Part shown: positions 56,015 to 64,000 of the stretch, piece by piece | How positions within the stretch are numbered: position 1 is the first letter of the stretch | Layout of the letters: each line of letters begins with the position of its first letter | Assembly: GCA_937862735.1 (NCBI GenBank) | Contig: CALMDH010000137.1 | Coordinates: 46,556-110,555 of the forward strand | Length of the DNA stretch: 64,000 nt | Reading direction: 5' to 3' | From: M0108 sp937862735 | Lineage (GTDB): Bacteria; Pseudomonadota; Gammaproteobacteria; Chromatiales; Chromatiaceae | The notes under the pieces: model-generated | Told to the model about the DNA's origin: nothing | The model's database searches: none | What the model saw: only the letters and a program-made list of their open reading frames with translations | Program-made: the position numbers and the translations under genes

Positions 56015-56110
56015 ACCGCCTATCCGCCTGGGGATATTGCGTCGTCATGCACCTACTGTCAGTCACGGTTGGCTTCGTTTCGTAGTAGACCCCTTTTTTG
56101 CTCGGCCGCC

Positions 56111-56251
56111 TCACCAAACCTTGTCTAAAAGCTCAGCCATCTGGGACTGAGAAAGCCAAAGCGTATCCCGATCAAAACGCACATCAATGCGGGTTTGCCC
56201 ATCCTCGGTCTGGTAAGTCTGGATGCTATGCTGTCCGGCCATGTCATGCAT
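56111..56251 (-). pseudogene. Truncated RhuM-family gene (N-terminal stub)
   Basis: ATG at 56251 opens 46 codons: MHDMAGQHSIQTYQTEDGQT followed by RIDVRFDRDTLWLSQSQMAE and a stop after LLDKVW. The sequence YQTEDGQTRIDVRFDRDTLWLSQSQMAELL matches in pattern the start of RhuM/virulence-type proteins, which run on for about 300 residues. The match breaks off at the point where the full protein would enter its helix-turn-helix. It is a deletion remnant between the TOTE gene and the restriction-modification gene. Confidence 0.7.
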
Positions 56252-56272
56252 ACCGGACGGTATCGGCGGGGA

Positions 56273-59200
56273 TCAGCACCGCGGCATCCGCGGCGGGGCG
56301 GTGCGCCACAGGAGGTCGATCTCTTCGTCGGACAGACGATAGGCACGATTGACCAGGTCCGAAATCTCCCGCTCCAGGGCACGGACCCGGATGGCGCGCT
56401 CTCGGGCCGTCTCGGCATAGTGTTGGTGGGTCTGGGTGAGTTCGGTGATGACCGTGGGGGACAGGCGCGGGGCGCCCTTAGGCCGGCGCTTGCGGACCTC
56501 GGCAACGAAGTCGTCGCCGCTCAGGTCTGCGAAGGTCTCCAGCCGCTGGCCGGGTTGGTCGACGCCCAACTCCAGACGCAACCAGGTCAGGAGTTCCCGG
56601 GACTGGCCCTGGGCTTGCTGGGTAAGGGCAAGGAGTTCAGCGACCCGATCCTCGGCCTGGGCCCGAATCTCCACCGTCGGCTCGGCGATGGGCAGAGCCT
56701 CCATACGGAAACCGGCCGGGTTCAGGGCCTCGTCCTTCATGTGGGGCAGATAGCGCCAGTTGTGCCACCACAGGAGGGGGGAGTTGAGGACGGCGAGCAG
56801 ATAGAGGTCCGTGGTGGGCAGCATGAAAACCTTGTTGTTGCCGTATAGCGGCCCTTCGGCTTGGGCGTACTGAGGGAGGAACTGGATTTCCTGGTAGAGG
56901 ATTTTCGGACGCTCGAATGCCTGGTAGTAATCGCAGGCCCTCAGTTCCCACCAGTTGCGCCCCTTGTCCTGCCGGGCCATAAGCCGCTCTTGCAGCGGTT
57001 TCATATAAGCATGCAGGCTCGGGTAGGTCCTCTGGAATATCGCCTCGGCCTCATAGCCGGTATCGCTCCAGGGCCAGGCAAAGTTGCCGCTGGACTTGAG
57101 CACGATCATCCATAGCCCCCGCCAATCGGGCACCCAGCGTCCGATGTCCTGCCCGCGCAGATAGGGCTTGATGATGGCCGCGCACCCCGGATCGTCGCGG
57201 ATCAGGGCCGTGCGGGTGTCGTCGTCGATCAGAAAGGCCTCGTTGAGCCCGGTCTTGATCCCATACAGGGGCTTGGCTCCGACGAACTCGGCCAGCGGGA
57301 CCCCGCGCTCGCGAATGCGGGCCATCAGTCCATCAACCTCCGGCGGCTCCAGGCTCCAGGGGGCGGCGCCAAAGCGGCTCCAGGGCACGGCGTAACCGTG
57401 CTCGTGGACATAGTTTTCCAGCGACAGCTCGCCGGAGCGGTCGCGGGGGATGGGGCAGATTCGCACCATCGGCGCCGCCTCCACACCCGCCGCACCAGCA
57501 CCCGCACCCGCACCCGCACCCGCACCCGCACCCGCACCCGCATCCGCAGCAGCAGCGGTAGCGGTTGCGGTAGCAGTAGCGGCAGTAACTGGGGCGGCAG
57601 AGGCAGGGGCGGCCGGGTGAGACGAGTGGGCTGCGTGGGACGGGAGGGAAGGATGAGCAGGGTCCGACGGGTCAGTCAGGTCAGTCGGGTCGGTTGGAAC
57701 AGCCGGAACGGCCGGAAGGGACGGGGCGGCAAGTGCGGTTGGGTTTGTTGGGGCCAGCGGGCGCGGGTGGGCGACGAGGATGCAGGGGAAGGTGTCGGCG
57801 TCCTCGAAGATCGGCGCATGGCCGAAGTCCAGGATCTCCTCGATCTCGGCCCGCTCGCTGAAATAGCGTCGCAGGGGCTCGCCATAGCCAGCCCGCAGCC
57901 ACTTGTTGGTGACGATGTAGCTCAGCTTGCCGTCGGGGGCGAGCAGTTCCAGACCGCGCTCATAGAAATAGACATAGAGGTCGGCGACGCCGCTGAAGGT
58001 CGCGAAGCGCTGGGCCAGGTAGGGCTTGTAGGGTCCCAGCAGTTCCTGACGGACATAGGGCGGGTTGCCGATCACCACGTCGAAGCCGCCGCGAGCGAAG
58101 ACCGCCGGAAAGGCGGCGCGCCAGGCGAAGGGGCAGGCCTCGGGTGGCAGGGAGGCGAAGGCAGCGACCAGGGCCGGGGGACTGTCCGGCGCCGGGGGCT
58201 CGACCAGCGAGTTGCCGCAACGGATGTTGCCGTCCAGGTTGTTCAGCGGCTTGTCGCGGCGCGCGGTCTTGAGCCAGAGGCTGAGCTTGGTGATCTCCAC
58301 CGACTCGGGGTTGAGATCGACCCCGTAGAGATTGTCCTGGAGGATCTGGCGGTCCAGGTCGAAGAGCCCAAGCTGACGGGGGGCGCCGGTCAGCTCCGCG
58401 ATCAGGCGGTTGACCCGCGCGTATTCGGTGTAGAGGTAATCGAAGGCGGCGACCAGGAAGGCGCCCGAACCACAGGCCAGGTCCAGGATCTTGATGCTGC
58501 CCAGTACCTCCAGGTAATCCAGCCAGATGCGCAGGCGCGTCTCATTGGCTAGAGGGCCTGGCCGGCCGGTGCGATGGCGGGCCTCGATCACCGCCAGGCG
58601 CGCGGCGAGCCAGCCGCCGATGGTGCGGGCGACCATGAAGCGGGTGATGAGGTCCGGGGTGTAGAAGATGCCATCGCGCTTGCGCCGCGAGAGCTGGCGT
58701 TCGGCGGCGCCGCCCTGGGTATTGGCGCGAATGGCGGCGCGGATAGCCTCCAGGTCGGTGATGGACTGCTCGAAGATGTGGCCGAGGATGTTGACGTTGA
58801 GATCGGTCTCGAAGTCGTAGCCGGCCAGGGCCGCGATGCCGTTCAGGCTGTCGTCGCTGACCCGGAGGGCGTCGAGTTCCGGGTCCTTGGCGAAGAGCCC
58901 GCCGTTGTAGGCGTTGATCTGCATCGCCGGCAGGCCCTTGTCCACGGCGTCGAACAGGCCGCGCAGTTGCTGCCAGCGGGTGACCGGGACGAAGCCCGCG
59001 GTTTTCGCCGTCAGGGCCTGGGTGAGGATCTTGGCCGGCAGCAGGCGGGTGTCCTCGCAAAAACAGATGAAGAGGCAGCGGTCCAGGAGCTTTTGGGTCA
59101 GCTCCAGCAGGCGGTCCTGGTGGGCGGCGACCTGGGCCGGGATTTGGGGCTCTATCCGATTCGCGGCTTGGACTCTGGTCTGGTCGGCTGCTGGGACCTG

Positions 59201-60004
59201 CGCCTGGTTCGCGGCCTGGAGCCCAGGATCAGCGGCGTGGTCCGCAGCCTGGACCGCCGGGGGCGGCGGGTTGTCGCGCCGCAACTGGTGGAAGAGGTCC
59301 AGGCGCAGGTCGCGGTAGAAGACATAGAAGGCCTTGGTGATGCGCTCCTCTTCGCTGTGCGTCTGGCTGGCCAGGCGTTCGACCGGGCTCTCGCCGGCGG
59401 GATCGGCCCCGAGCAGGGTGGCCCGGGAGAGGAGGAAGAGGAAGTCACCCAGGCGGTCCGGGTCGGAAAGGTCAGCGAGGAGGAAGCGCTGGCAGTAACC
59501 CTGGCCGCGGTCGGTGCGGTAGAGGCGCAGCTCGCTGAAATTACCGACCAGGACCCAACGGCAGCCGTCCACCTTGCTGGCATAGCCAAAGGCCTGTTCC
59601 ACCGGGGTGAGCCGGCCATAGCCCGCACCTTGGCGGGCATCCAGGTCGGTGCCCGGGGCCTTGAGTTCCAGCACCGCCCGCGTCAGGTCGAGGGCGGGGC
59701 CATACCAGCCCAGGCGGGCGTCCGGCGGCCGGTAGCCCTTCACCACCTTGGAACTGGTCTCGGGCTCCTGATGGTGGATCTGGTCCGGGCCGACGATCAG
59801 GCGATAGCCCAGCACGCGGTCCATGACCTCGCTGAGGAACTGACCCTGGAGCGGCTTTTCCTTCTGGCCCAGAAGCGCGCCGCTGGCGGCGCTGGCGGCC
59901 CAGTTCGCGACGATGCGCCGCCGTTCGTCATCCAGATCCAGCCCTGGGGCGGTTCTACCCCGGGCCTCGGCCAGCAGGCGGGCGTTGAACAGCGGTTTGG
60001 TCAT
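56273..60004 (-). CDS. Type IIG restriction-modification enzyme (Eco57I-like)
   Basis: The ATG at 60004 has AGGAGGT just upstream and gives 1243 residues. An N-terminal PD-(D/E)xK-like nuclease is suggested by LTRAVLELKAPGTD (ELK at 113-115). The adenine methyltransferase has motif I ILDLACGSGAFLVAAFDYLY (506-525), GVDLNPESVEITKLSLWL and motif IV FDVVIGNPPYVRQE (NPPY 647-650). The C-terminal third holds a TaqI-type specificity region (YLRGQDIGRWVPDWRGLWMI). Two low-complexity linkers stand out: 249-286 (Ala/Gln-rich) and about 750-842, built of Thr-Asp-Pro, Ala-Thr and Ala-Gly repeats. One chain would cut and modify, and no separate R or S gene is needed. Confidence 0.88.
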   Translation of the reverse strand: MTKPLFNARLLAEARGRTAPGLDLDDERRRIVANWAASAASGALLGQKEKPLQGQFLSEVMDRVLGYRLIVGPDQIHHQEPETSSKVVKGYRPPDARLGWYGPALDLTRAVLELKAPGTDLDARQGAGYGRLTPVEQAFGYASKVDGCRWVLVGNFSELRLYRTDRGQGYCQRFLLADLSDPDRLGDFLFLLSRATLLGADPAGESPVERLASQTHSEEERITKAFYVFYRDLRLDLFHQLRRDNPPPPAVQAADHAADPGLQAANQAQVPAADQTRVQAANRIEPQIPAQVAAHQDRLLELTQKLLDRCLFICFCEDTRLLPAKILTQALTAKTAGFVPVTRWQQLRGLFDAVDKGLPAMQINAYNGGLFAKDPELDALRVSDDSLNGIAALAGYDFETDLNVNILGHIFEQSITDLEAIRAAIRANTQGGAAERQLSRRKRDGIFYTPDLITRFMVARTIGGWLAARLAVIEARHRTGRPGPLANETRLRIWLDYLEVLGSIKILDLACGSGAFLVAAFDYLYTEYARVNRLIAELTGAPRQLGLFDLDRQILQDNLYGVDLNPESVEITKLSLWLKTARRDKPLNNLDGNIRCGNSLVEPPAPDSPPALVAAFASLPPEACPFAWRAAFPAVFARGGFDVVIGNPPYVRQELLGPYKPYLAQRFATFSGVADLYVYFYERGLELLAPDGKLSYIVTNKWLRAGYGEPLRRYFSERAEIEEILDFGHAPIFEDADTFPCILVAHPRPLAPTNPTALAAPSLPAVPAVPTDPTDLTDPSDPAHPSLPSHAAHSSHPAAPASAAPVTAATATATATAAAADAGAGAGAGAGAGAGAGAAGVEAAPMVRICPIPRDRSGELSLENYVHEHGYAVPWSRFGAAPWSLEPPEVDGLMARIRERGVPLAEFVGAKPLYGIKTGLNEAFLIDDDTRTALIRDDPGCAAIIKPYLRGQDIGRWVPDWRGLWMIVLKSSGNFAWPWSDTGYEAEAIFQRTYPSLHAYMKPLQERLMARQDKGRNWWELRACDYYQAFERPKILYQEIQFLPQYAQAEGPLYGNNKVFMLPTTDLYLLAVLNSPLLWWHNWRYLPHMKDEALNPAGFRMEALPIAEPTVEIRAQAEDRVAELLALTQQAQGQSRELLTWLRLELGVDQPGQRLETFADLSGDDFVAEVRKRRPKGAPRLSPTVITELTQTHQHYAETARERAIRVRALEREISDLVNRAYRLSDEEIDLLWRTAPPRMPRC
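57499..57540. repeat. Seven hexanucleotide repeats (CACCCG) in the type IIG gene
   Basis: CACCCG is repeated seven times without a break and encodes an Ala-Gly run in the linker between the methyltransferase core and the specificity region. Gain or loss of units keeps the frame and changes only linker length. It is flanked by degenerate triplet and hexamer repeats through about 57757. Confidence 0.9.
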
Positions 60005-60211
60005 GGGGACCTCCTGGCGCTGGTTCTGATGGTTAGGGTTGTTACTCCTGTGGGCCACAATCCCTTTTTAACACGAACCCCGGAGGCGCGCGCTCGCTCT
60101 TGGGCCGAAGGTGAGATCCCGAGTTCCGGGCCAAGGACCCAAGCCTACCCTCTCGAGACTTATTTTTTGAGATCAATAGATCGGAAGATGAAGAGCAGTA
60201 GAGAAGGACCC

Positions 60212-60240
60212 TTGACATTATCAGAATATACTAATATTCT
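60212..60240 (+). promoter_or_regulatory. Promoter with overlapping inverted repeat, sulfur globule gene
   Basis: TTGACA (60212-60217) and TATTCT (60235-60240) are 17 nt apart. AGAATAT (60223-60229) and ATATTCT (60234-60240) form a perfect inverted repeat with ACTA between them, covering the spacer end and the -10 box. This is a likely operator for a dimeric regulator. Confidence 0.7.
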
Positions 60241-60303
60241 ACTCACCCATGGACAGCGATCAGGCTGGCCCTACAACCCAACCAACAAATAGAGAGTACA
60301 AAG

Positions 60304-60642
60304 ATGAAAAAGCTTGCTACTGCCGCCGCTATCGCCGCCCTCCTTGGCGCCTCCGCCTCTGCCTCCGCCTGGTGGGGCGGTCCCGGTGGTTGGGGTGGTC
60401 CTGGCTACGGCAACAACAATTGGATGAACGATATGTTCGGCGACGGAGACGCCTACGGTGATTTCAACATGAGCTTCGGTGGTGGCGGACGTGGCTGGGG
60501 CCGTGGCTATAACCGCTACAACGACTACTACGGCTACGGCCCCTACTGGGGTGGTCCTTATGGCTATGCCCCTTACGGCGCTCCTTATGCCCCCTACGCC
60601 CCGCCCGCTCCCCCGGCCGCTCCGGCTGCCCAGGCCAAGTAA
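60304..60642 (+). CDS. Sulfur globule protein (SgpA/SgpB-like)
   Basis: The 112-residue precursor has a signal peptide (MKKLATAAAIAALLGASASA, cleaved near SASA/WW) and a mature part rich in Gly, Tyr, Trp, Asn and Pro: WWGGPGGWGGPGYGNNNW, MNDMFGDGDAYGDFNMSF, and repeats of YG/PYG/APYAPY. In purple sulfur bacteria such proteins form the envelope of periplasmic sulfur globules. It has its own strong promoter and hairpins downstream, so it is a single-gene unit. The Pro/Ala-rich tail is somewhat unlike the classic proteins. It is the best clue to the host's lifestyle. Confidence 0.8.
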   Translation: MKKLATAAAIAALLGASASASAWWGGPGGWGGPGYGNNNWMNDMFGDGDAYGDFNMSFGGGGRGWGRGYNRYNDYYGYGPYWGGPYGYAPYGAPYAPYAPPAPPAAPAAQAK

Positions 60643-60691
60643 GTCGCATTTGAGCTGACTCAATAAACGTGCACAGGGACGTGCGCGAAAG

Positions 60692-60722
60692 CCCTCGCCG
60701 GTTTCTTGGCGTCGGTTGAGGG
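60692..60722 (+). terminator. Stem-loop after the sulfur globule gene
   Basis: CCCTC (60692-60696) pairs with GAGGG (60718-60722), with an inner CCG/CGG. It may stabilise or end the abundant short mRNA. Confidence 0.4.
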
Positions 60723-60852
60723 TTAAATGTCGTGGCAGTAGCAAGCGCCCTCGCTGACGCCCTTTTTCCCGCCTAATTCCCGCCCTCGGTTCTCTGACCA
60801 AGTACTCGGCGTGGGACAAGTGCCTCCCACGCCCCCAGATCTACGCTTATAC

Positions 60853-60875
60853 ACCACCCACCTCCATCGGGTGGT
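60853..60875. terminator. Hairpin between sulfur globule gene and prpF
   Basis: ACCACCC (60853-60859) and GGGTGGT (60869-60875) form a 7-bp stem with a 9-nt loop, 21 nt before the prpF stop on the minus strand. It probably serves prpF or both directions. Confidence 0.5.
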
Positions 60876-60896
60876 TATTGCATTCAGGATCTATCG

Positions 60897-62090
60897 CTAG
60901 AGGGCATCCCCCGGCACCCTGACCCATCCCTCCATCAGCACCCTGGCGCTTCGGCTCATGATCGCCTTGGTCACGATCCAGTCGCCGTTGACCTTCCTCG
61001 CCTCGGCGCCCACCCGCAGCGTGCCGGAGGGATGGCCGAAACGCACCGCGGTGCGCTCCCCGCCGCCAGCGGCCAGGTTGACCAGGGTCCCCGGGATGGC
61101 GGCGGCGGTACCGATGGCCACCGCGGCGGTGCCCATCATGGCGTGATGCAACTTACCCATGGACAGGGCGCGCACCAGCAGATCGATATCCGTCGCCTGG
61201 ACCGCCTTGCCGCTGGAGGCGACATAGTCCGCCGGCGGGGCGACGAAGGCCACCTTGGGGGTGTGCTGGCGGGTCGCCGCCTCGGCCAGATCCTTGATCA
61301 GCCCCATGCGCAGCGCCCCATAAGCACGGATCGTCTCAAACCGCGCCAGGGCCTGGGGATCGCCATTGATCGCCTCCTGCAACTCGGTCCCGGTGTAGCC
61401 GATGGCGGCGGCGTTGACGAAGATGGTCGGGATGCCGGCATTGATCAGGGTCGCCTGGAGGGTGCCCACCCCCGGCACCGCCAGCTCGTCCACCAGGTTG
61501 CCGGTGGGGAACATGGCGCCACCGCCCGCGCCGTCGCCCTCGTCCGCCGGATCGAGGAATTCGAGCTGGATCTCGGCGGCGGGGAAGGTCACGCCGTCGA
61601 GCTCGAAGTCACCGGTCTCCTGCACCACGCCATTGGTCATGGACACCTGGGCGACGATGGTCTTGCCGATATTGGCCTGCCAGATACGCACCGTCGCCAG
61701 CCCATTCTGGGGGAGACGGCTGGGGTCGACCAGGCCGCCGCTGATGGCAAAGGGGCCCACGGCGGCGGAGAGGTTGCCGCAGTTACCGCTCCAGTCGACG
61801 AAGGCCTGGTCGATGGACACCTGACCAAAGAGGTAGTCGACGTCGTGATCGGGCCGGCTGCTCTTGGCCAGGATCACCGTCTTGCTGGTGCTGGAGGTCG
61901 CCCCGCCCATGCCGTCGATCTGCTTGCCGTAGGGATCCGGGCTGCCAATGACGCGCAGCAGCAGCCTGTCCCGGGCCGGACCGGGCACCTGGGCGGCGGA
62001 CGGCAGGTCCTGAAGGCGAAAGAAGACACCCTTGCTGGTGCCACCGCGCATGTAGGTGGCGGGGATCTTGATCTGGGGTAGGTGGGCCAT
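60897..62090 (-). CDS. prpF: 2-methylaconitate isomerase PrpF
   Basis: The ATG at 62090 (MAHLPQIKIPATYMRGGTSK) gives 397 residues. PrpF isomerises the 2-methylaconitate made by AcnD so that the methylcitrate cycle can proceed. Diaminopimelate-epimerase-like fold marks are IPATYMRGGTSKGVFF, DGMGGATSSTSKTVIL, the conserved Cys in DWSGNCGNLSAAVGPFAI, and LHHAMMGTAAVAIGTAAAIPGT. It follows acnD after 186 nt containing a series of inverted repeats. A longer frame upstream lies in that gap and is not conserved. Confidence 0.95.
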   Translation of the reverse strand: MAHLPQIKIPATYMRGGTSKGVFFRLQDLPSAAQVPGPARDRLLLRVIGSPDPYGKQIDGMGGATSSTSKTVILAKSSRPDHDVDYLFGQVSIDQAFVDWSGNCGNLSAAVGPFAISGGLVDPSRLPQNGLATVRIWQANIGKTIVAQVSMTNGVVQETGDFELDGVTFPAAEIQLEFLDPADEGDGAGGGAMFPTGNLVDELAVPGVGTLQATLINAGIPTIFVNAAAIGYTGTELQEAINGDPQALARFETIRAYGALRMGLIKDLAEAATRQHTPKVAFVAPPADYVASSGKAVQATDIDLLVRALSMGKLHHAMMGTAAVAIGTAAAIPGTLVNLAAGGGERTAVRFGHPSGTLRVGAEARKVNGDWIVTKAIMSRSARVLMEGWVRVPGDAL

Positions 62091-62121
62091 GGTGATGGGA
62101 ATCCTGAATGAGTGGGCTACT

Positions 62122-62272
62122 GGCTCGTCAGGCGAGCCCCTGGCGCCCCCTCCCAGGCGGGAGGGGGACGATACGAGTCTCTTGCCGGCAAGCCCGGAGA
62201 CCTCCCCGGCCAGGCGGGGGCTCTCCAGCAACGCCGTGAGGCCTATCCGGTGTGCCGGGTTAGCTTAACCCG
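62122..62272 (-). promoter_or_regulatory. Four inverted repeats between acnD and prpF
   Basis: GGCTCG/CGAGCC (62122-62127, 62133-62138), CCCCCTCCC/GGGAGGGGG (62146-62154, 62159-62167), the palindrome CTTGCCGGCAAG (62181-62192) and CGGGTTA/TAACCCG (62256-62262, 62266-62272). They fill the intercistronic gap and may act as 3' stabilisers of acnD mRNA or lower prpF expression. Confidence 0.6.
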
Positions 62273-62276
62273 AACC

Positions 62277-64000
62277 TCACGCCTGCCCGAGGAAATCCTT
62301 GGCAAAGCGCTGCAACACGCCGCCGGCCGCGTAGATCGACACCTCCTCGGCGGTGTCGAGGCGGCAGGTCATGGGCACCTCCAGGTGCTCGCCGTTCTGG
62401 CGGTGGATCACCAGGGTCAGGTCGCCGCGCGGGGTGCGTTCGCCGACGACGTCATAGGTCTCGGTGCCATCCAGGCCCAGGGTCAGGCGGTTGGTGCCGG
62501 GCTTGAACTCCAGGGGCAGGACGCCCATGCCGATGAGGTTGGTGCGGTGGATGCGCTCGAAGCCCTCGGCGGCGATGGCCTCCACCCCCGCCAGGCGCAC
62601 GCCCTTGGCCGCCCAGTCGCGGGAGGAGCCCTGACCATAGTCCGCCCCGGCGACGATGATCAGCGGCTGCTGGCGGTTCATGTAGGTCTCGATCGCCTCC
62701 CACATGCGCATGACCTGACCCTCCGGCTCCACCCGCGCCAGGGAGCCCTGCTTCACCTTGCCCTCGGCGTCGCGCACCATCTCGTTCAAGAGCTTGGGAT
62801 TGGCGAAGGTGGCGCGCTGGGCGGTCAGATGATCGCCGCGGTGGGTGGCGTAGGAGTTAAAGTCCTCCTCCGGCAGGCCCATCTTCGCCAGGTACTCGCC
62901 GGCCGCGCTATTGAGCAGGATGGCGTTGGACGGCGACAGGTGGTCGGTGGTGATGTTGTCGCCCAGGATCGCCAGGGGGCGCATGCCCGTGAGGGTGCGT
63001 TCCCCGGCCAGGGCCCCCTCCCAATAGGGCGGACGGCGGATGTAGGTAGACTGGGGCCGCCAGGCATAGAGCGGGCTCTTGGCCGGCTCCACCGCCCCCA
63101 GGTCGAACATCGGGATATAGACCCGCTGGAACTGCTCGGGCTTGACGCAGGCGGCGACGAGGGCGTCGATCTCCGCGTCGCTCGGCCACAGGTCCTTGAG
63201 GGTGACGGGGTTGCCTTCCTTATCCTGGCCCAGCACATCCCGCTCGATATCGAAGCGGATGGTGCCGGCGATGGCGTAGGCCACCACCAGGGGCGGCGAG
63301 GCGAGGAAGGCCTGCTTGGCGTAGGGGTGGATGCGGCCGTCGAAATTGCGGTTGCCGGACAGCACGGCCACGGCATAGAGGTCGCGGTCGATGATCTCCT
63401 GCTGAATCTGGGGCTCCAGGGCGCCGGACATGCCGTTGCAGGTGGTGCAGGCATAGGCGACGATGCCGAAGCCCAATTGCTCCAACTCACCGAGCAGCCC
63501 GGCCTCCTCCAGGTAGAGCTTGGCGACCTTGGAGCCAGGGGCGAAGGAGGTCTTGACCCAGGGCTTGCGCGCCAGGCCCAGTTGGTTGGCCTTCCTCGCC
63601 AGCAGGCCGGCGGCGACCACGTTGCGCGGGTTGGAGGTATTGGTGCAGGAGGTGATGGCGGCGATGATCACCGCCCCGTCCGGCAGCAGGCCCTGGGCCT
63701 CCTCGGCGCGGGCGGCGGCGAGCTTGGCGGCGTCGGCGATCCCCCGCGCCTGCAAGTCCGAGGTCGGCAGGCGGCGGTGGGGGTTGGAGGGGCCGGCCAG
63801 GTTGCGCACCACGCTCGACAGGTCGAACTCCAGGACGCGGGGATAGACGGCGGTGGCCAGGCTGTCGGCCCAGAGGCCGGCGGTCTTGGCGTAGGTCTCG
63901 ACCAGGGCCACCTGCTGGGGCTCGCGGCCGGTGAGGCGCAGATAATCGAGGGTCTGGCCGTCGATATAGAACATGGCCGCGGTGGCGCCGTATTCCGGGC
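62277..64000 (-). CDS. acnD: 2-methylisocitrate dehydratase AcnD, 5' part missing
   Basis: The frame is open to the right edge (the codons before 63974 read PEYGATAA), so this is the C-terminal about two thirds of an aconitase-family enzyme. The iron-sulfur cluster ligands are in ITSCTNTSNP and ACTTCNGMSG. GNRNFDGRIHPYAKQAFLASPPLVVAYAIAGT and the swivel-domain DYGQGSSRDWAAKG with the catalytic Ser are present. AcnD rather than PrpD or AcnA is chosen because prpF follows it, and AcnD requires PrpF. Together they point to propionate oxidation by the methylcitrate cycle. Confidence 0.92.
   Translation of the reverse strand, partial: PEYGATAAMFYIDGQTLDYLRLTGREPQQVALVETYAKTAGLWADSLATAVYPRVLEFDLSSVVRNLAGPSNPHRRLPTSDLQARGIADAAKLAAARAEEAQGLLPDGAVIIAAITSCTNTSNPRNVVAAGLLARKANQLGLARKPWVKTSFAPGSKVAKLYLEEAGLLGELEQLGFGIVAYACTTCNGMSGALEPQIQQEIIDRDLYAVAVLSGNRNFDGRIHPYAKQAFLASPPLVVAYAIAGTIRFDIERDVLGQDKEGNPVTLKDLWPSDAEIDALVAACVKPEQFQRVYIPMFDLGAVEPAKSPLYAWRPQSTYIRRPPYWEGALAGERTLTGMRPLAILGDNITTDHLSPSNAILLNSAAGEYLAKMGLPEEDFNSYATHRGDHLTAQRATFANPKLLNEMVRDAEGKVKQGSLARVEPEGQVMRMWEAIETYMNRQQPLIIVAGADYGQGSSRDWAAKGVRLAGVEAIAAEGFERIHRTNLIGMGVLPLEFKPGTNRLTLGLDGTETYDVVGERTPRGDLTLVIHRQNGEHLEVPMTCRLDTAEEVSIYAAGGVLQRFAKDFLGQA

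Noticed and set aside
57499..57540. Classic on/off phase-variation tract in the restriction-modification gene
   Set aside because: The unit is six bases, so changes in number keep the frame; only linker length can vary.

Overview
The window comes from a GC-rich gammaproteobacterium, most probably a purple sulfur bacterium of the Chromatiaceae. The best single marker is a small secreted Gly/Tyr-rich protein at 60304-60642 that looks like a sulfur globule protein of the SgpA/SgpB type. The complete dcw order, dciA, an rnpB-mraZ junction and the AcnD/PrpF form of the methylcitrate cycle all fit Gammaproteobacteria. Placement below family level is not possible from this sequence alone.

Layout. 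1-4742: an ankyrin-repeat protein cut by the left edge, a small conserved protein, a DTGA-type aspartic protease, a phosphodiester glycosidase-like exported protein set among microsatellites, and a proline iminopeptidase. 4739-7798: dtd and a histidine cluster hisB-hisA-hisI-hisE lacking hisH and hisF. 8041-12948 (minus): argJ with a lower-GC LigB-like dioxygenase behind it, and secA. 13290-34141 (mostly minus): M23 peptidase, divergent dciA, lpxC, then the whole dcw cluster transcribed from mraZ to ftsZ (mraZ rsmH ftsL ftsI murE murF mraY murD ftsW murG murC murB ddl ftsQ ftsA ftsZ). Many junctions overlap by 4 nt. A clear sigma-70 promoter and a three-repeat MraZ box lie ahead of mraZ. 34487-34863: RNase P RNA.

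34911-43485 (minus): a BAT-type operon (moxR, DUF58, DUF4381, VWA, VWA-TPR, BatD). 43790-49149: a DUF368 undecaprenyl-phosphate translocase-like protein, a tandem universal stress protein, a pair of unknown coupled genes, and a lipase maturation factor gene split by a frameshift in a run of six C. 49429-52629: carB without carA. 52649-60004 is a lower-GC accessory segment in its left part: a PIN-toxin module, a TOTE-type primase-helicase, a RhuM stub, and a large type IIG restriction-modification enzyme. 60304-64000: the sulfur globule protein, then prpF and acnD of propionate catabolism; acnD runs off the right edge.

The most unusual signal is a dispersed 67-nt element bounded by TTAG at both ends, present four times. 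Two copies are fused in tandem (63-nt period) and translated in frame inside the BatD linker. One copy lies in the batA-batB spacer and one, inverted, at 47095-47161. In-frame low-complexity expansions recur in several genes (the glycosidase, MurF, BatD and the type IIG enzyme), suggesting a genome prone to repeat gain. Other leads are a 59-codon reading frame coupled by ATGA at both ends between pip and dtd, a possible hisH start relic after hisB, and a perfect inverted repeat over the -10 box of the sulfur globule gene.
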